Shown piece by piece: positions 37,953-47,146 of a stretch of 64,000 bases of DNA. The first letter of the stretch is position 1. Every line of letters begins with the position of its first letter. The notes below the pieces were generated by a model, which saw only the letters and a list, made by a program, of their open reading frames with translations, was not told where the DNA came from and made no database searches. The stretch is from Verrucomicrobiota bacterium (GTDB lineage Bacteria > Verrucomicrobiota > Verrucomicrobiia > Verrucomicrobiales > DEV007): the NCBI GenBank assembly GCA_018970725.1, contig JAGWVU010000010.1, positions 58,125 through 122,124 on the forward strand. Direction: 5' to 3'. Position numbers and translations under genes: made by a program.

Positions 37953-38042
37953 CCGCCGCCGCCCCGCACCGCTCCCGGATTTCAGGATTGCCATGGCTCC
38001 CCCGTCACCGTATCCTCTTCCCAGGTTCCCACTCATCCCCCA

Positions 38043-38444
38043 TTGATCAGCGCACTCCTATTGGCCGAAGAGATCGCCCGCGTGGCGGATCAAAAGCAGG
38101 CAAACGACATCGTCATCCTGGATCTCCGGGGCATCTCTTCGATCACCGATTTCTTCGTGATCTGCTCCGGCACCTCCAAGCCGCACCTCCGCGCCATCCG
38201 GGACGAAATCAAGGAGCAACTCCGCTCCACCCACAACCGCGCCCCCCGCGGTGTCGACGGGAAAATGGACAGCCAATGGACCGTGCTGGACTACGGCGAC
38301 GTGATCGTCCATGTCTTCCACCCGGAACGCCGGGATTTCTTCTCTCTCGAAGCGAATTGGAGCGACGCCCCGCGCATCGAGTGGCAGCCCAGTCCGCTTC
38401 CCGCGAGCCGCACACGGTTGTCCGGCCAACCAACCGCCCCGTGA
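38043..38444 (+). CDS. rsfS: Ribosomal silencing factor RsfS
   Basis: A 133-residue protein of the RsfS/DUF143 family, which binds ribosomal protein uL14 on the large subunit and blocks subunit joining in starvation. The conserved core reads KQANDIVILDLRGISSITDFFVICSG, in adjacent parts, then DYGDVIVHVFHPERRDFF. The start codon is TTG at 38043; no in-frame ATG or GTG precedes the conserved N-terminus. The last 20 residues are a non-conserved basic tail, and the stop codon lies in a terminator-like hairpin. Confidence 0.92.
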   Translation: MISALLLAEEIARVADQKQANDIVILDLRGISSITDFFVICSGTSKPHLRAIRDEIKEQLRSTHNRAPRGVDGKMDSQWTVLDYGDVIVHVFHPERRDFFSLEANWSDAPRIEWQPSPLPASRTRLSGQPTAP

Positions 38445-38455
38445 GGGGCCATTTT
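38436..38455 (+). terminator. Possible weak terminator at the rsfS stop
   Basis: GCCCC (38436-38440) and GGGGC (38445-38449) enclose a four-base loop GTGA that contains the stop codon of rsfS; CATTTT follows. Stem is short and the T tract is only four. Confidence 0.4.
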
Positions 38456-38499
38456 GGATTGAGGCGCGGACGGAATCCACGAAAAGGAAAGGCCAGCTC

Positions 38500-38940
38500 A
38501 TGCGCCTCATCCTTTCGTTTTTCTTGAGCTTTCCATTGGGGTTGCTCTCCGCTCTCGACTTCCCCCCCACTCCGCCCGTCGAGCCCCGGGACGCATCGAA
38601 GACCTTCCACCTGCTCGACGGCTTCGAGATGCAGCTCATCGCCGGCGAACCACTCGTCACCGATCCCGTCACCGGCTCGGTGCGCCTCGAAAGCGGCGGC
38701 GCTCGTTTCGGCCAGACGTTTGATGACTGGGGCAACCGCCTCCTCTGTAACATCCGCAATCCCTGCCAGCATGTCGTTCTGCCGTATCGATACCTCGCGC
38801 GGAACCCCTATCTCGTCGTCCCGAGCCCCTTCAACGACTGCGCCGAGGCCGGCGACCAGCTCCCCGTCCACCGCACCAGCCCGCCCGAGCCGTGGCGCGA
38901 ATTCCGTGCCAGGCGCTGGGTGCGGGAAGGCAGCCATTTG
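38500..38940 (+). pseudogene. Remnant of a PVC-type membrane-bound dehydrogenase gene
   Basis: The frame opens with a signal peptide (MRLILSFFLSFPLGLLSAL) and GFEMQLIAGEPLV, the usual start of PVC dehydrogenases. It then jumps at once to a segment normally found well over 100 residues later: GGARFGQTFDDWGNRLLCN, LPYRYLARNPYL and RTSPPEPWREFR. Recognisable sequence stops near 38940 although the frame stays open to 39099 with low-complexity sequence. The propeller middle, HEAT region and heme site are all missing. I read this as an internal deletion plus loss of the 3' part. Confidence 0.75.
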
Positions 38941-39035
38941 CCGCAAGACACTACCCGGCATCCAAAAGAGGGCTGCGCGAGGTCATCGGCAGCCCTTTCT
39001 GAAACCACGGCCTCTCGTTGGAGCGGCGGACTGAA

Positions 39036-39572
39036 TCACCGGCCGCCTTCGCGGTCACCTTCCCGGGCGCCTTCCAGCGGAGGACGCTTCGGCACCTGAC
39101 CATCCCCGCCGGGACGCGGTCCGGGACGATCCCCTTCCGCCGGAGGCCGCCTCGGTCCGCGGGCATCACCCTCCGGACGAGGTCCGGGACGACCGCCCTC
39201 GCGCGGCGGGCCCTCACCATCCATGCGCGGCTTCGGGAGTTCCGCCTCCACGAGCTTGCCGTCCTTGTTCGCGTCCATGAAACCAAAGGCTTCCCTGGAA
39301 CGTTGCTCGGCCCGTTTCACGTGAAACGCAACCCACTCCTCCTGTGAGACATCCCCGCTCTGATCGGCGTCGATATCGCTGAACTTGGGAGGCATTTCGC
39401 GCCGGGGACCGTCCGGCATCCCGGGGCCGCCCGGCGGTCGGTCGCCATCGCGCCGGACCGGCGGTTTTCTCGCCCCGTCCACTGGAGGTTTTTCCTGATC
39501 GGCCGCCCAGCACGGGACCACGCCCGCGCAAGCCGCCACCGTTGACAAAGTGAGAATTCGGAAGCTTTTCAT
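39036..39572 (-). CDS. Secreted EF-hand protein
   Basis: A 178-residue exported protein with signal peptide MKSFRILTLSTVAACAG. Two EF-hand calcium loops are seen: DIDADQSGDVSQEEW and MDANKDGKLVEAEL, each with aspartates at 1, 3 and 5 and glutamate at 12. The flanks are proline/arginine/glycine-rich low complexity. EF-hand proteins of this kind are frequent in Verrucomicrobiota and Planctomycetota; calcium binding is likely, function unknown. Its 3' end overlaps the tail of the dehydrogenase remnant on the opposite strand. Confidence 0.8.
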   Translation of the reverse strand: MKSFRILTLSTVAACAGVVPCWAADQEKPPVDGARKPPVRRDGDRPPGGPGMPDGPRREMPPKFSDIDADQSGDVSQEEWVAFHVKRAEQRSREAFGFMDANKDGKLVEAELPKPRMDGEGPPREGGRPGPRPEGDARGPRRPPAEGDRPGPRPGGDGQVPKRPPLEGAREGDREGGR

Positions 39573-39608
39573 GGAAGATCCAACTCTCTCCGGACGGCCT
39601 CGTTGCAA

Positions 39609-41807
39609 CTATTTTTTTGCCAAGCGCAAGTTGCGCAGCATCGCCTCCACGGCATCGACCAATTCCGCCGGTTGATAGGGCTTGGGAAGGACGCCGCTGA
39701 AACCGAACCGCTGCGGGTCCGCCATGGCGGGGTCATCGTTGTAGCCGCTGGAAACAATGGCGCAGGCCTGCGGATCGAATTCCCTGATGCGATTCATCGC
39801 CTCCACGCCACCCATCCCGTCCTCGATGGTAAGGTCCATGATCAAGAGATCGTAGGGATCCCCGGAAAGCAAGGCCTGCCGATATGCGTCCACGGCGGCC
39901 TGGCCCTCCCGGCTCTCATCCACCCGGTGCCCGGCTTGGCTCAGGGTGGTGCGGATCAAGCGACGGATGAGGGACTCATCCTCCAGAACAAGGATGCGTC
40001 CCGCGCCGGGAGAACCTCCGAGGGAGCGGCCCCGGGGGGTCAGACCGTTCCGGAACGGCTCGACCCGCGGTGAATCTCCGGGAGGTTCGGCCAAGGGAAT
40101 CCGCACCGTGACCAACGTCCCCTCCCCCGGAGCGGACCGGAGCGTGACGGTGCCCCCGTGGGCGCGGGCGATCGACTCACAGACGGTCAGACCCAAGCCA
40201 GTGGCGTTGAGTGGTTGACGGGTCGAGAAGAAGGGCTCGAACGCTTGCCGCAACACGTCCGGTTCCATCCCGGACCCGGCATCGGAGACCTCCAGCCGAA
40301 GCCACGCCGAGCCGTCGGGACCGTGTTCCGGGCGGGCCGACAGCCCGATGACACCGCCTTGGGGGGAAGCCTGTTCCGCATTGAGCAGCAGGTTTTCGAT
40401 GAGGCGCCGTAGTTGTTTCGGGTCCGCCCGGACCACGATTTCCATCGCTTCCAGATCCAAACGGTAGGCGAAGCCGGCGTGCTCCGTTTGCCGCTCCTTC
40501 AGAATCTGCCGGAGCAGGGGCGCGATCGGCAGCAGGCCCTTGATGGGAAGTCCGCCACGGGCAAAAACCATGATTTGCTGCACCAGTCCCTGAGCCTTGC
40601 GCCCGGCTTGGCCGGCCTCTTGCAGCATGGCCTTCCCGACCACATCCCGGCTGCACGATTCCGCCAGAGCGATGTTCCCGAGAATCACCGTGAGCAGGTT
40701 GTTGAAGCCGTGGGAGAAGCCACGCGCCAAATGCTCCAGAGCTTCCAGCCGCTCCGTGCGCCGAAGTTCCCTCTCCGCCGCCTTCTCTCCCGTCACATTC
40801 CGCAGAATCAAAAGCAGCCCTTCTCCCAAAGCGTGGACCCGCCATTGCAGCCACCCCACGGGGCCCGGGAACTCGAACTCACGGGTGAGCGGAACCTTCT
40901 CCCGACGCACCTCCGCAAGGAAGGCGCCGAAGGCGTCCTGCAAACCCGCCGGCATCCCGGCGTGAAGGTCCTCTCCCAGCAGGCCCTCCCGCGTCCATCC
41001 GCCCAAGCGGAGAGCGGCGTCGTTCGCGAACGTCACCCGATCCCCGGCATCCAGCACCATCACCGGATCGGTCATCGCCGTGACCACGTCCCCGGCCTCC
41101 GCCGTCCCGGTGCCCGCGGGTTGGGCCGGGCGGAAAATCCGCACCGTGCCGAGCAGTGCGCCGTCCTCCCCCTCCAACGGACTCGACCTTCCGGAGACCG
41201 CCACTTCCACCCCGTCCCGACGCACCAACCCGCCCCGGTCCGGCGTCGCGGGGTCCAGGCGGAAGAACTCTTCCACCGGCAGGCCCCGGAGCTCTTCCAT
41301 CCGCCATCCGCTCAACTCCTCCGCGGCGCGGTTCAGGAAGGAAACATTGCCGGCCAGGTCCGCCACCAGAATCGCTTCCCCCATCACATGGAGGGCTTCG
41401 CGCACCGCGGGTTCCGCGGCCGGCGGCTTTGGCAACCATTCACCGAGCAAACCCGGCAAACCATCCGGGGCCATCGCCTCGTCCACCGCCAGAAACGGGT
41501 GCAACCCCGCCCCATCACCTTGCCAACACCAGTCCCGCCCCGGGCCCGCCACCACCAGCAACGGCACCCCCTTTTCCACCCGTCGCCACGCGCGCAACGC
41601 CTCGAGGACGGACGCTCCCCCGGACCCGCCGGGGACCAGCGCCACCACCGCCTCCGCCGACCAGCCGGCCACGTCCAAACCCAGGGCGGCCGGTTCAGCG
41701 ACCACGCGGGGGACACTGTGCCCCAACCCAACCAACCGCGACTGCCACTCCCGGCCACCGCCACGGCCGGAATCGGCTTCGGAATCCACAACCAAAATGC
41801 GCACCAC
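39609..41807 (-). CDS. PAS-containing hybrid histidine kinase with C-terminal receiver
   Basis: A 732-residue cytoplasmic signalling protein with no membrane helices. The first 125 residues look like a degenerate receiver. Two PAS domains follow (about 130-235 and 235-345; for example AILVADLAGNVSFLNRAAEELSGW, seen in two parts). The kinase core has the phospho-acceptor region GFSHGFNNLLTVILGNIAL with histidine near residue 365, where HGFNN replaces the usual HDFNN, and ATP-binding boxes LLLNAEQAS, DAGSGM and GLGLTV. A C-terminal receiver has acidic residues in ILVLEDES and phospho-aspartate near residue 657 in LLIMDLTIED. No DNA-binding output domain is present. A PAS-only sensor lies upstream. 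Confidence 0.9.
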   Translation of the reverse strand: MVRILVVDSEADSGRGGGREWQSRLVGLGHSVPRVVAEPAALGLDVAGWSAEAVVALVPGGSGGASVLEALRAWRRVEKGVPLLVVAGPGRDWCWQGDGAGLHPFLAVDEAMAPDGLPGLLGEWLPKPPAAEPAVREALHVMGEAILVADLAGNVSFLNRAAEELSGWRMEELRGLPVEEFFRLDPATPDRGGLVRRDGVEVAVSGRSSPLEGEDGALLGTVRIFRPAQPAGTGTAEAGDVVTAMTDPVMVLDAGDRVTFANDAALRLGGWTREGLLGEDLHAGMPAGLQDAFGAFLAEVRREKVPLTREFEFPGPVGWLQWRVHALGEGLLLILRNVTGEKAAERELRRTERLEALEHLARGFSHGFNNLLTVILGNIALAESCSRDVVGKAMLQEAGQAGRKAQGLVQQIMVFARGGLPIKGLLPIAPLLRQILKERQTEHAGFAYRLDLEAMEIVVRADPKQLRRLIENLLLNAEQASPQGGVIGLSARPEHGPDGSAWLRLEVSDAGSGMEPDVLRQAFEPFFSTRQPLNATGLGLTVCESIARAHGGTVTLRSAPGEGTLVTVRIPLAEPPGDSPRVEPFRNGLTPRGRSLGGSPGAGRILVLEDESLIRRLIRTTLSQAGHRVDESREGQAAVDAYRQALLSGDPYDLLIMDLTIEDGMGGVEAMNRIREFDPQACAIVSSGYNDDPAMADPQRFGFSGVLPKPYQPAELVDAVEAMLRNLRLAKK

Positions 41808-41974
41808 GTCTGAACTTCTCCGGTTTCTAGGTTTACGGAAGCGGGGTAGGATTCTGCTCCCGGGGAATGCGATATACCATCTGAAAATTCTAGTCCATTG
41901 GCTTGCTGCGGAATTTTACCGCCGGTCCCGTCGGACGGGAAGGCGCAGGCCCAAAACCCGGCGCAAACCCGGCG

Positions 41975-44839
41975 TCACCTCAGGAGGGAAGAACCGCCGG
42001 GACCCGCCACGCCCAAGGGAACTTCACGGTTGGTCCCGATGATCGATGCCGACTGACCGGTCTCGTCCGGAACCACGACATAATGGACGACGCACATTCC
42101 TTGGGAACCGTCTCCGCGGAAAAACGGCGTCGTCCCCGACCACGAACCGGTTGCCGCCAGGGCGGAAGCCACCATGCGGTTGAATCCGGCCCGATCCTGG
42201 GGAGAGAACAGAAGGGCCATCGGCTGCTGCACGAGAACCTCCCGTTCCCGGCCGAACATCCGGATCGCGGCCGGGTTGCAATCGATGATCACTCCGGTGG
42301 CATCGGCGATGAGAATGCCATCGAAACTGTGCTCAAAGATGGAGGCATGCCGTTGCAAGGTGGCCTTGACCGGATGAATCGCGGTCACATCCTGGATCAC
42401 AATGACGCAGCGTTCCCCGGCGGTCATCACGAAACGGGCCTCGAACCGCCGGGGAAAACCCTCGTTCAAATCGACCGTCAGATCGTGCAGGGAGAGGGAG
42501 CGGCTCGTGAGGGTTTGGCTCACGAGGTCCCCGCCGAGCCCTTGGAAAGCGGGAATCACTTCGTCCAAGGCTCGTCCTTTGACGGTATCCGGAGCCGTCA
42601 CCAGCAGGCCCGCATCCCCTTGGATCAGATCGAGGATTGTGGCCGAGGAATCCACCAGAAGAATCAGGTCGGGAATCGCGCGGAGCAATTCACGGTCGCC
42701 GGCCGCGCCGGGCCGATCCGCGGGGCCCGTCCGGTCGGACCCGGTATCCGTGAGGAAATAGGCATTGAAGACCATGCGGTCCGATTGATCGACGATGTGC
42801 GAGACGCTCAGCCGGGCCCGCGTGGCTCCGCCTTCCCGGGATCGGATCCGGATTTCCAAGCCCCGGACGGCGTTCACCGGAACTCCCACCCGCTGCTCAC
42901 CGAGCCGCAACTCTTTCTCCACTTCCGCCCAATCCTCCGGATGCACCCAGTCCCGCATCCCGCTGCGCCGCACCTCCAGACGCGATGCGCCGGTGATCGA
43001 CTCGAACACCGGATTCGCATCCAGCAACAGTCCGCTCGGATCTTCCAGGGCGATCGCCACCCCCACCCCCCGGAACAGGGCGCGGAATTTCACCTCGCTC
43101 AAGCGCCGTGCCTCCTCTTCCCGGCGTCGGTCCGTGACATCGAACAGCGTCAGGATCATGCCTCCGTCCACACTTGGCCGGGGTCGGAACTCGATCTCCC
43201 GCAGGGATTGGTCCGATGCCCTCAAGGTGAAGGTCTGGGTGGCCTGCCGCCGCCAGACGGACTCACGCCAGTCCCTCGCCGTCTCCATCCCCAGTTCGGG
43301 ACGAGGGGCCGCGGCGGCCACCCAATGTTCAATGTCCGCGAAATCCTCCACATCGATTCCGAGCAGGGCACGATGTTCCCGATTGGCGAAAACGGTTTCG
43401 CGGTTGGCATCCAGGAGAATCAGCCCGAACGGCACGTGATCGAGCAGCTTCGGGGACACCTGCGCCGCGGTCACCGTTCCGGCGGCCGATTCAGCCAGAT
43501 CCCCCGTGGAATCCGGGAGCACCACCCCGAAACAGAAGACGCCCGCGAGCCGGCCCTCGGCATCGTAACGCGGCGTGTTGGCCCAAGCCACTTTGCGGAT
43601 CCGCTGCCCCATCTGCAACCGCTCGACAAAGCTCGGGGGAAACGCGAACCGGCTTTGTTCCCGGCTCTCCTGCGAGGCGGCGAGGAACTCGATCTTCACC
43701 GTCTCCCGGCGGTTCTCCTCAACGAACACCTCCCAGAAACAAAACCCGGACGGGTTCCGACCGGTCCGGTCACTGGTCAAGTTGGCGGCGGCTCCGTTCA
43801 CCGCCAGGATCTGCCCCCGCAGGTCCAAGGTGACCACCGGAGCGAAACTCCCTTCCAACAGGACGCGTCCGGCTTGTTCCCAATCCGGATTCACCGGGGC
43901 GGCGGAACGTTGCGGCGCAAGCACCTCGCAGGTCATCGTGACCCCGCCCACCTCTCCCCCGGCCAAAACCCAGGGCTGCAGATCCCAACTCACCCGGTGC
44001 ACCGTCCCGTCTCCGCCGATCCATTGATCATCCGCCCGACGTTGCGGCGTGCCTTCCAACGCCCGCTCCACACTCACCGGCCAGACCGTGCCCAGGTCCG
44101 TGAAGAATTCCCGGTGCATCCGCCCCCGCGGTTCCGAACCGTTCAAACGGAAATCCCGCTTCCACCGCTCGTTGACCAACAAATAGCGCATCTCACGGTC
44201 ACAAAGCGCCATTGCCAGCGGGGAATGGTCGATCAGCATCCGGAGCTGGTCCGCCGCCGAAAGTTCCGGGGCCGCAGCGGAATCCCGCCGGCCCGGGGGG
44301 AGCGGCGCGGGAGAGGCGCTCGGCATCGGACTGCGGCCCGGACCGGAGGAAGGGACCAGCGGGATCACCGGCGCCAATCCGGCCGCCAACTGCACCAACG
44401 GGACGGCATAGCCCGGCGCGGCCGGACCGGCCTTGGTCCGGCGGCGGTTCGCGATCCACTGCTCGATCAAGGGCAACCGGCCCGAAAGTTCCGCGGGATC
44501 CAGCGGCAGGGGCAGAACTCCGTCCCACGCCCGGGCCGCCGACCCGGGGGCGGCGTCATCCGGCCCGGTGGCCAGTATGTAAGGCCGGTCTTCCCCGGGC
44601 ACCGGTTGCCCGCGCAGCCAGGCGATCAGTCCGGCGGGCAAAAGACTGTCCGGCCCCGCGCCCGTCACCACAAGGGCCTGATGCCGATAGGCCGCAGCCC
44701 CCTCAGCCGGGGACGAGCAGGAATCGACGACGAATCCATGCCGCCGCAGCACATTGCAAATGCGGGCCCGGACGCCCGGGTCGCTCTGCACAACAAGCGC
44801 GCTGCGTCCTGCCGTCGGGGCGCTGGGATCAGGTGTCAT
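41975..44839 (-). CDS. Multi-PAS sensor protein without output domain
   Basis: A 954-residue protein. Residues 1 to about 130 resemble a receiver domain (ALVVQSDPGVRARICNVLRR) lacking a clear phospho-aspartate. From about 195 onward five or six PAS domains can be traced: HSPLAMALCDREMRYLLVNE, SFAPVVTLDLRGQILAVNG, HVPFGLILLDANRETVFANR, GVGVAIALEDPSGLLLDANP, IPDLILLVDSSATILDL and SFDGILIADATGVIIDCNPA. The C-terminus ends a few residues after the last PAS with a glycine-rich tail; no kinase, GGDEF, EAL or DNA-binding domain exists. It is upstream of and on the same strand as the hybrid kinase (167 bp between), so it may feed signals to that kinase. Confidence 0.85.
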   Translation of the reverse strand: MTPDPSAPTAGRSALVVQSDPGVRARICNVLRRHGFVVDSCSSPAEGAAAYRHQALVVTGAGPDSLLPAGLIAWLRGQPVPGEDRPYILATGPDDAAPGSAARAWDGVLPLPLDPAELSGRLPLIEQWIANRRRTKAGPAAPGYAVPLVQLAAGLAPVIPLVPSSGPGRSPMPSASPAPLPPGRRDSAAAPELSAADQLRMLIDHSPLAMALCDREMRYLLVNERWKRDFRLNGSEPRGRMHREFFTDLGTVWPVSVERALEGTPQRRADDQWIGGDGTVHRVSWDLQPWVLAGGEVGGVTMTCEVLAPQRSAAPVNPDWEQAGRVLLEGSFAPVVTLDLRGQILAVNGAAANLTSDRTGRNPSGFCFWEVFVEENRRETVKIEFLAASQESREQSRFAFPPSFVERLQMGQRIRKVAWANTPRYDAEGRLAGVFCFGVVLPDSTGDLAESAAGTVTAAQVSPKLLDHVPFGLILLDANRETVFANREHRALLGIDVEDFADIEHWVAAAAPRPELGMETARDWRESVWRRQATQTFTLRASDQSLREIEFRPRPSVDGGMILTLFDVTDRRREEEARRLSEVKFRALFRGVGVAIALEDPSGLLLDANPVFESITGASRLEVRRSGMRDWVHPEDWAEVEKELRLGEQRVGVPVNAVRGLEIRIRSREGGATRARLSVSHIVDQSDRMVFNAYFLTDTGSDRTGPADRPGAAGDRELLRAIPDLILLVDSSATILDLIQGDAGLLVTAPDTVKGRALDEVIPAFQGLGGDLVSQTLTSRSLSLHDLTVDLNEGFPRRFEARFVMTAGERCVIVIQDVTAIHPVKATLQRHASIFEHSFDGILIADATGVIIDCNPAAIRMFGREREVLVQQPMALLFSPQDRAGFNRMVASALAATGSWSGTTPFFRGDGSQGMCVVHYVVVPDETGQSASIIGTNREVPLGVAGPGGSSLLR

Positions 44840-44982
44840 GAGGAGGGGACGGAGGGAGAGGGTAAACGAAAAAGGTTCCCGGACAAGATCGAAATCGGTC
44901 AGGAAGCCCCGGACCGGCGCCGTCGTGGGAATTCACGGCTTTCCCCTTGACCTCCCGGTCCATCGCGGGATGGTGCAGGCCC

Positions 44983-45690
44983 ATGTTCTCGAAGACCGTT
45001 CGGATTTCCCTGCCCGCCCTCGCCGTTTTCTGCGGTTGGACCGCCGCACCCCGCCCTCTCACCGCTCAAGACACCCAGGTGGACGCCAAGCAGGCGCAAG
45101 AGGTGCAGAGCTTGACCGACCGCGCCAGCATCGCCTTTGGCACGACGATTGCCCGCGACCTGACGGAGGACGGCATCAAGCTGAACGCAGACAAGTTCTC
45201 CGAAGCCCTCCGCGCCGTTCTCGATGGCAAGAAACACCTCGCGACCGAGGAGGAGATCAAGAAGACCTTCGACGACCTCCGCAATTTCATGGCGGAAGAG
45301 TCCAAGCGGAAGAACAGTTCCTTTCTCGACGAGAACAAGAAGAAGGAGGGGGTCAAAACCACCGCCAGCGGTCTCCAGTATGAAGTCATCAAGGCCGCCC
45401 CGGGCGGAGCCAAGCCCAAGGCCACGGACAAGGTCAAGGTGCACTACACCGGCAGCCTGACCAACGGCACGGTGTTCGACAGCTCCGTCCAACGCGGCGA
45501 GCCCATCACCTTCGGTTTGGATCAAGTGATTCCCGGTTGGACCGAAGGCGTCCAACTGATGTCCGTCGGCGAGAAATACCGCTTCGTGATTCCTTACAAC
45601 CTTGCCTACGGTGAGCAAGGCAGCCCCCCGCGCATCCCCGGCTTCTCCACCTTGGTCTTCGAAGTCGAGCTTCTGGCAGTCAACCCCTGA
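44983..45690 (+). CDS. FKBP-type peptidyl-prolyl isomerase, exported
   Basis: A 235-residue prolyl isomerase of the Mip/FkpA type. The signal peptide runs from MFSKTVRISLPALAVF to about AQDTQ. An N-terminal helical dimerisation-like domain (DLTEDGIKLNADKFSEALR to KKTFDDLRNFM) is joined by a charged linker to a C-terminal FKBP domain: KVKVHYTGSLTNGTVFDSS, GWTEGVQLMSVGEKYRFVIP and AYGEQGSPPRIPGFSTLVFEVEL. Active-site aromatic residues are present. It assists folding of envelope proteins. The next gene begins nine bases after its stop. Confidence 0.93.
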   Translation: MFSKTVRISLPALAVFCGWTAAPRPLTAQDTQVDAKQAQEVQSLTDRASIAFGTTIARDLTEDGIKLNADKFSEALRAVLDGKKHLATEEEIKKTFDDLRNFMAEESKRKNSSFLDENKKKEGVKTTASGLQYEVIKAAPGGAKPKATDKVKVHYTGSLTNGTVFDSSVQRGEPITFGLDQVIPGWTEGVQLMSVGEKYRFVIPYNLAYGEQGSPPRIPGFSTLVFEVELLAVNP

Positions 45691-45698
45691 TCCCTGCC

Positions 45699-46181
45699 GT
45701 GAGGCTCCGCCCCGGGTGCCCGCTCACCCGAATCATCTCCGGCGGCCAAACCGGGGCGGATTGGGCGGCCCTGGACTGGGCCATCACCCATGCAGTCCCC
45801 CACGGCGGTTGGTGTCCCCTCGGACGCCTCGCCGAAAACGGGGTCGTCGATCCCCGGTTCCAGCTCCGGGAAACCCCCAGTCCGAACTACGCCGTCCGCA
45901 CCCGCTGGAACGTGCGGGATGCCGACGCCACCGTCCTTTTCACCTTGGCGGCGGAACCCACCGGCGGTTCCCTGCTCACTTGGAACGAGGCGACCGCCCT
46001 CGAAAAGCCCCGGCTCCATCTCAGCGCCGCCATTGACGAGCCCCATGCGGAGATTCTTCTCCGGTTTCTCCAGACCTATCGCGTCGCGTCCCTCAACATC
46101 GCCGGACCCCGCGCCTCCACCGAAGCGGGGATCGGTCGCTTCGTGACCCGGGTGCTCGACGCCGCTCTGCTGGACGAATGA
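45699..46181 (+). CDS. YpsA-like (cpYpsA/SLOG) putative molybdenum carrier family protein
   Basis: A 160-residue Rossmann-type protein. The nucleotide-binding loop IISGGQTGADWAALDWA, followed by GGWCPLGRLAENGVVD, YAVRTRWNVRDADATVLF and GGSLLTW, is characteristic of the cpYpsA family, labelled putative molybdenum carriers but belonging to the SLOG superfamily whose members bind nucleotide-like ligands. The start is GTG at 45699, nine bases after the FKBP stop. The biochemical role is uncertain. Confidence 0.82.
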   Translation: MRLRPGCPLTRIISGGQTGADWAALDWAITHAVPHGGWCPLGRLAENGVVDPRFQLRETPSPNYAVRTRWNVRDADATVLFTLAAEPTGGSLLTWNEATALEKPRLHLSAAIDEPHAEILLRFLQTYRVASLNIAGPRASTEAGIGRFVTRVLDAALLDE

Positions 46182-46263
46182 TCCCCCGGGACCCGGATGC
46201 GGATGGAAATCAATCGGTTCTTTTCTTGATCGGTCCGTCTCCATCGCTCAGGCTTCCGCCAGC

Positions 46264-47076
46264 GTGTCCTCCAGTGAAATCAGTCCCGCCGATGACGGGC
46301 CCAGTCCGGTCCAGGTGTCCAGTCTCTTCGTCCGCGGCCGCAATGCCTTGGCTGTGAGAGCTGATTTCTCCCCGCTCTACGTCGATTATTACCTCCACTG
46401 GCTCGACCAGGGAATCTCCCAACAGGAGCCCTACGACAGCCTGCTCAAGCAGGCGCTGGCTGCGATCGTGCTGCATGCCACCACCCGCCCATGGAAGGAG
46501 ACCCATGCGTGGACCCTGAATTTCCAGCGACCGCTCTGCAATGTCTTCGTCACCGCCGGAAGTTTGGAAGAAAACGTGATCGGCCGGGTCTTCACCCATG
46601 AAGTGAAGCAGGCTCCCCGCGGCCTCTTCCACGCGCAAACCATGGTGCGGGGTGAGCCTCCCCGCCAAAGCGCGGTTCCCTTGGAACATGGTACAGTCTT
46701 CCCCGCCGTCGAGGCCTTCTACGAATGGAGCGAGCAGCGCCGCGCCCGGATCTTCGAGGTGAACGACGAAGATTACGTCATGATCAGCGCCCAGCCGGAC
46801 TGCGATCTCGATTGGCTGGACTCCCTCGTCACCGAGGATGTGCGCCGCCTTGACCGGCTCGAGGAACTGAGCCTTCTGGAGACCCGCCTCTTTCGTTTCC
46901 ACTGTGGTTGCAGCCTCGAACGAATCTTCCCGGCCCTCGCCCCGCTCCTCGTCAACGGCATCGATGACCTCTTCCAGGGAGATCAGGCCATCTCCGTCAC
47001 CTGCCCGCGCTGCGGCACCTGTCGCCGCCTCAGCCGGGAACAGCTGGAGGATGTGCAACGCCGGTCCGCCGGTTGA
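46264..47076 (+). CDS. hslO: Hsp33-family redox chaperone
   Basis: A 270-residue homologue of Hsp33, a holdase activated by oxidation of a zinc-cysteine centre. The four cysteines are in the expected arrangement near the C-terminus: C214 and C216 (HCGCSLERI) and C247 and C250 (VTCPRCGTC), followed by RRLSREQLE. The N-terminal domain is divergent but retains APRGLFHAQTM and similar segments. The start is GTG at 46264. It follows the FKBP and YpsA-like genes, making a plausible protein-quality group, though separate promoters are possible. Confidence 0.85.
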   Translation: MSSSEISPADDGPSPVQVSSLFVRGRNALAVRADFSPLYVDYYLHWLDQGISQQEPYDSLLKQALAAIVLHATTRPWKETHAWTLNFQRPLCNVFVTAGSLEENVIGRVFTHEVKQAPRGLFHAQTMVRGEPPRQSAVPLEHGTVFPAVEAFYEWSEQRRARIFEVNDEDYVMISAQPDCDLDWLDSLVTEDVRRLDRLEELSLLETRLFRFHCGCSLERIFPALAPLLVNGIDDLFQGDQAISVTCPRCGTCRRLSREQLEDVQRRSAG

Positions 47077-47146
47077 AGCTTTCCCCCTCCGTCAAGCTTC
47101 GTCCCGGAAAGATTCCCGGCCGCGCCAGCGTGATCCCGTCATCTCC

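Noticed and set aside
38500..39099. Intact 200-residue exported protein
   Set aside because: Its two halves match distant parts of the same long family, and the last 50 residues are antisense to the EF-hand gene; a deletion remnant explains it better.
41903..44950. A 1015-codon open frame antisense to the multi-PAS gene
   Set aside because: High GC content opens antisense frames. The minus-strand protein has clear PAS motifs; this one has none.
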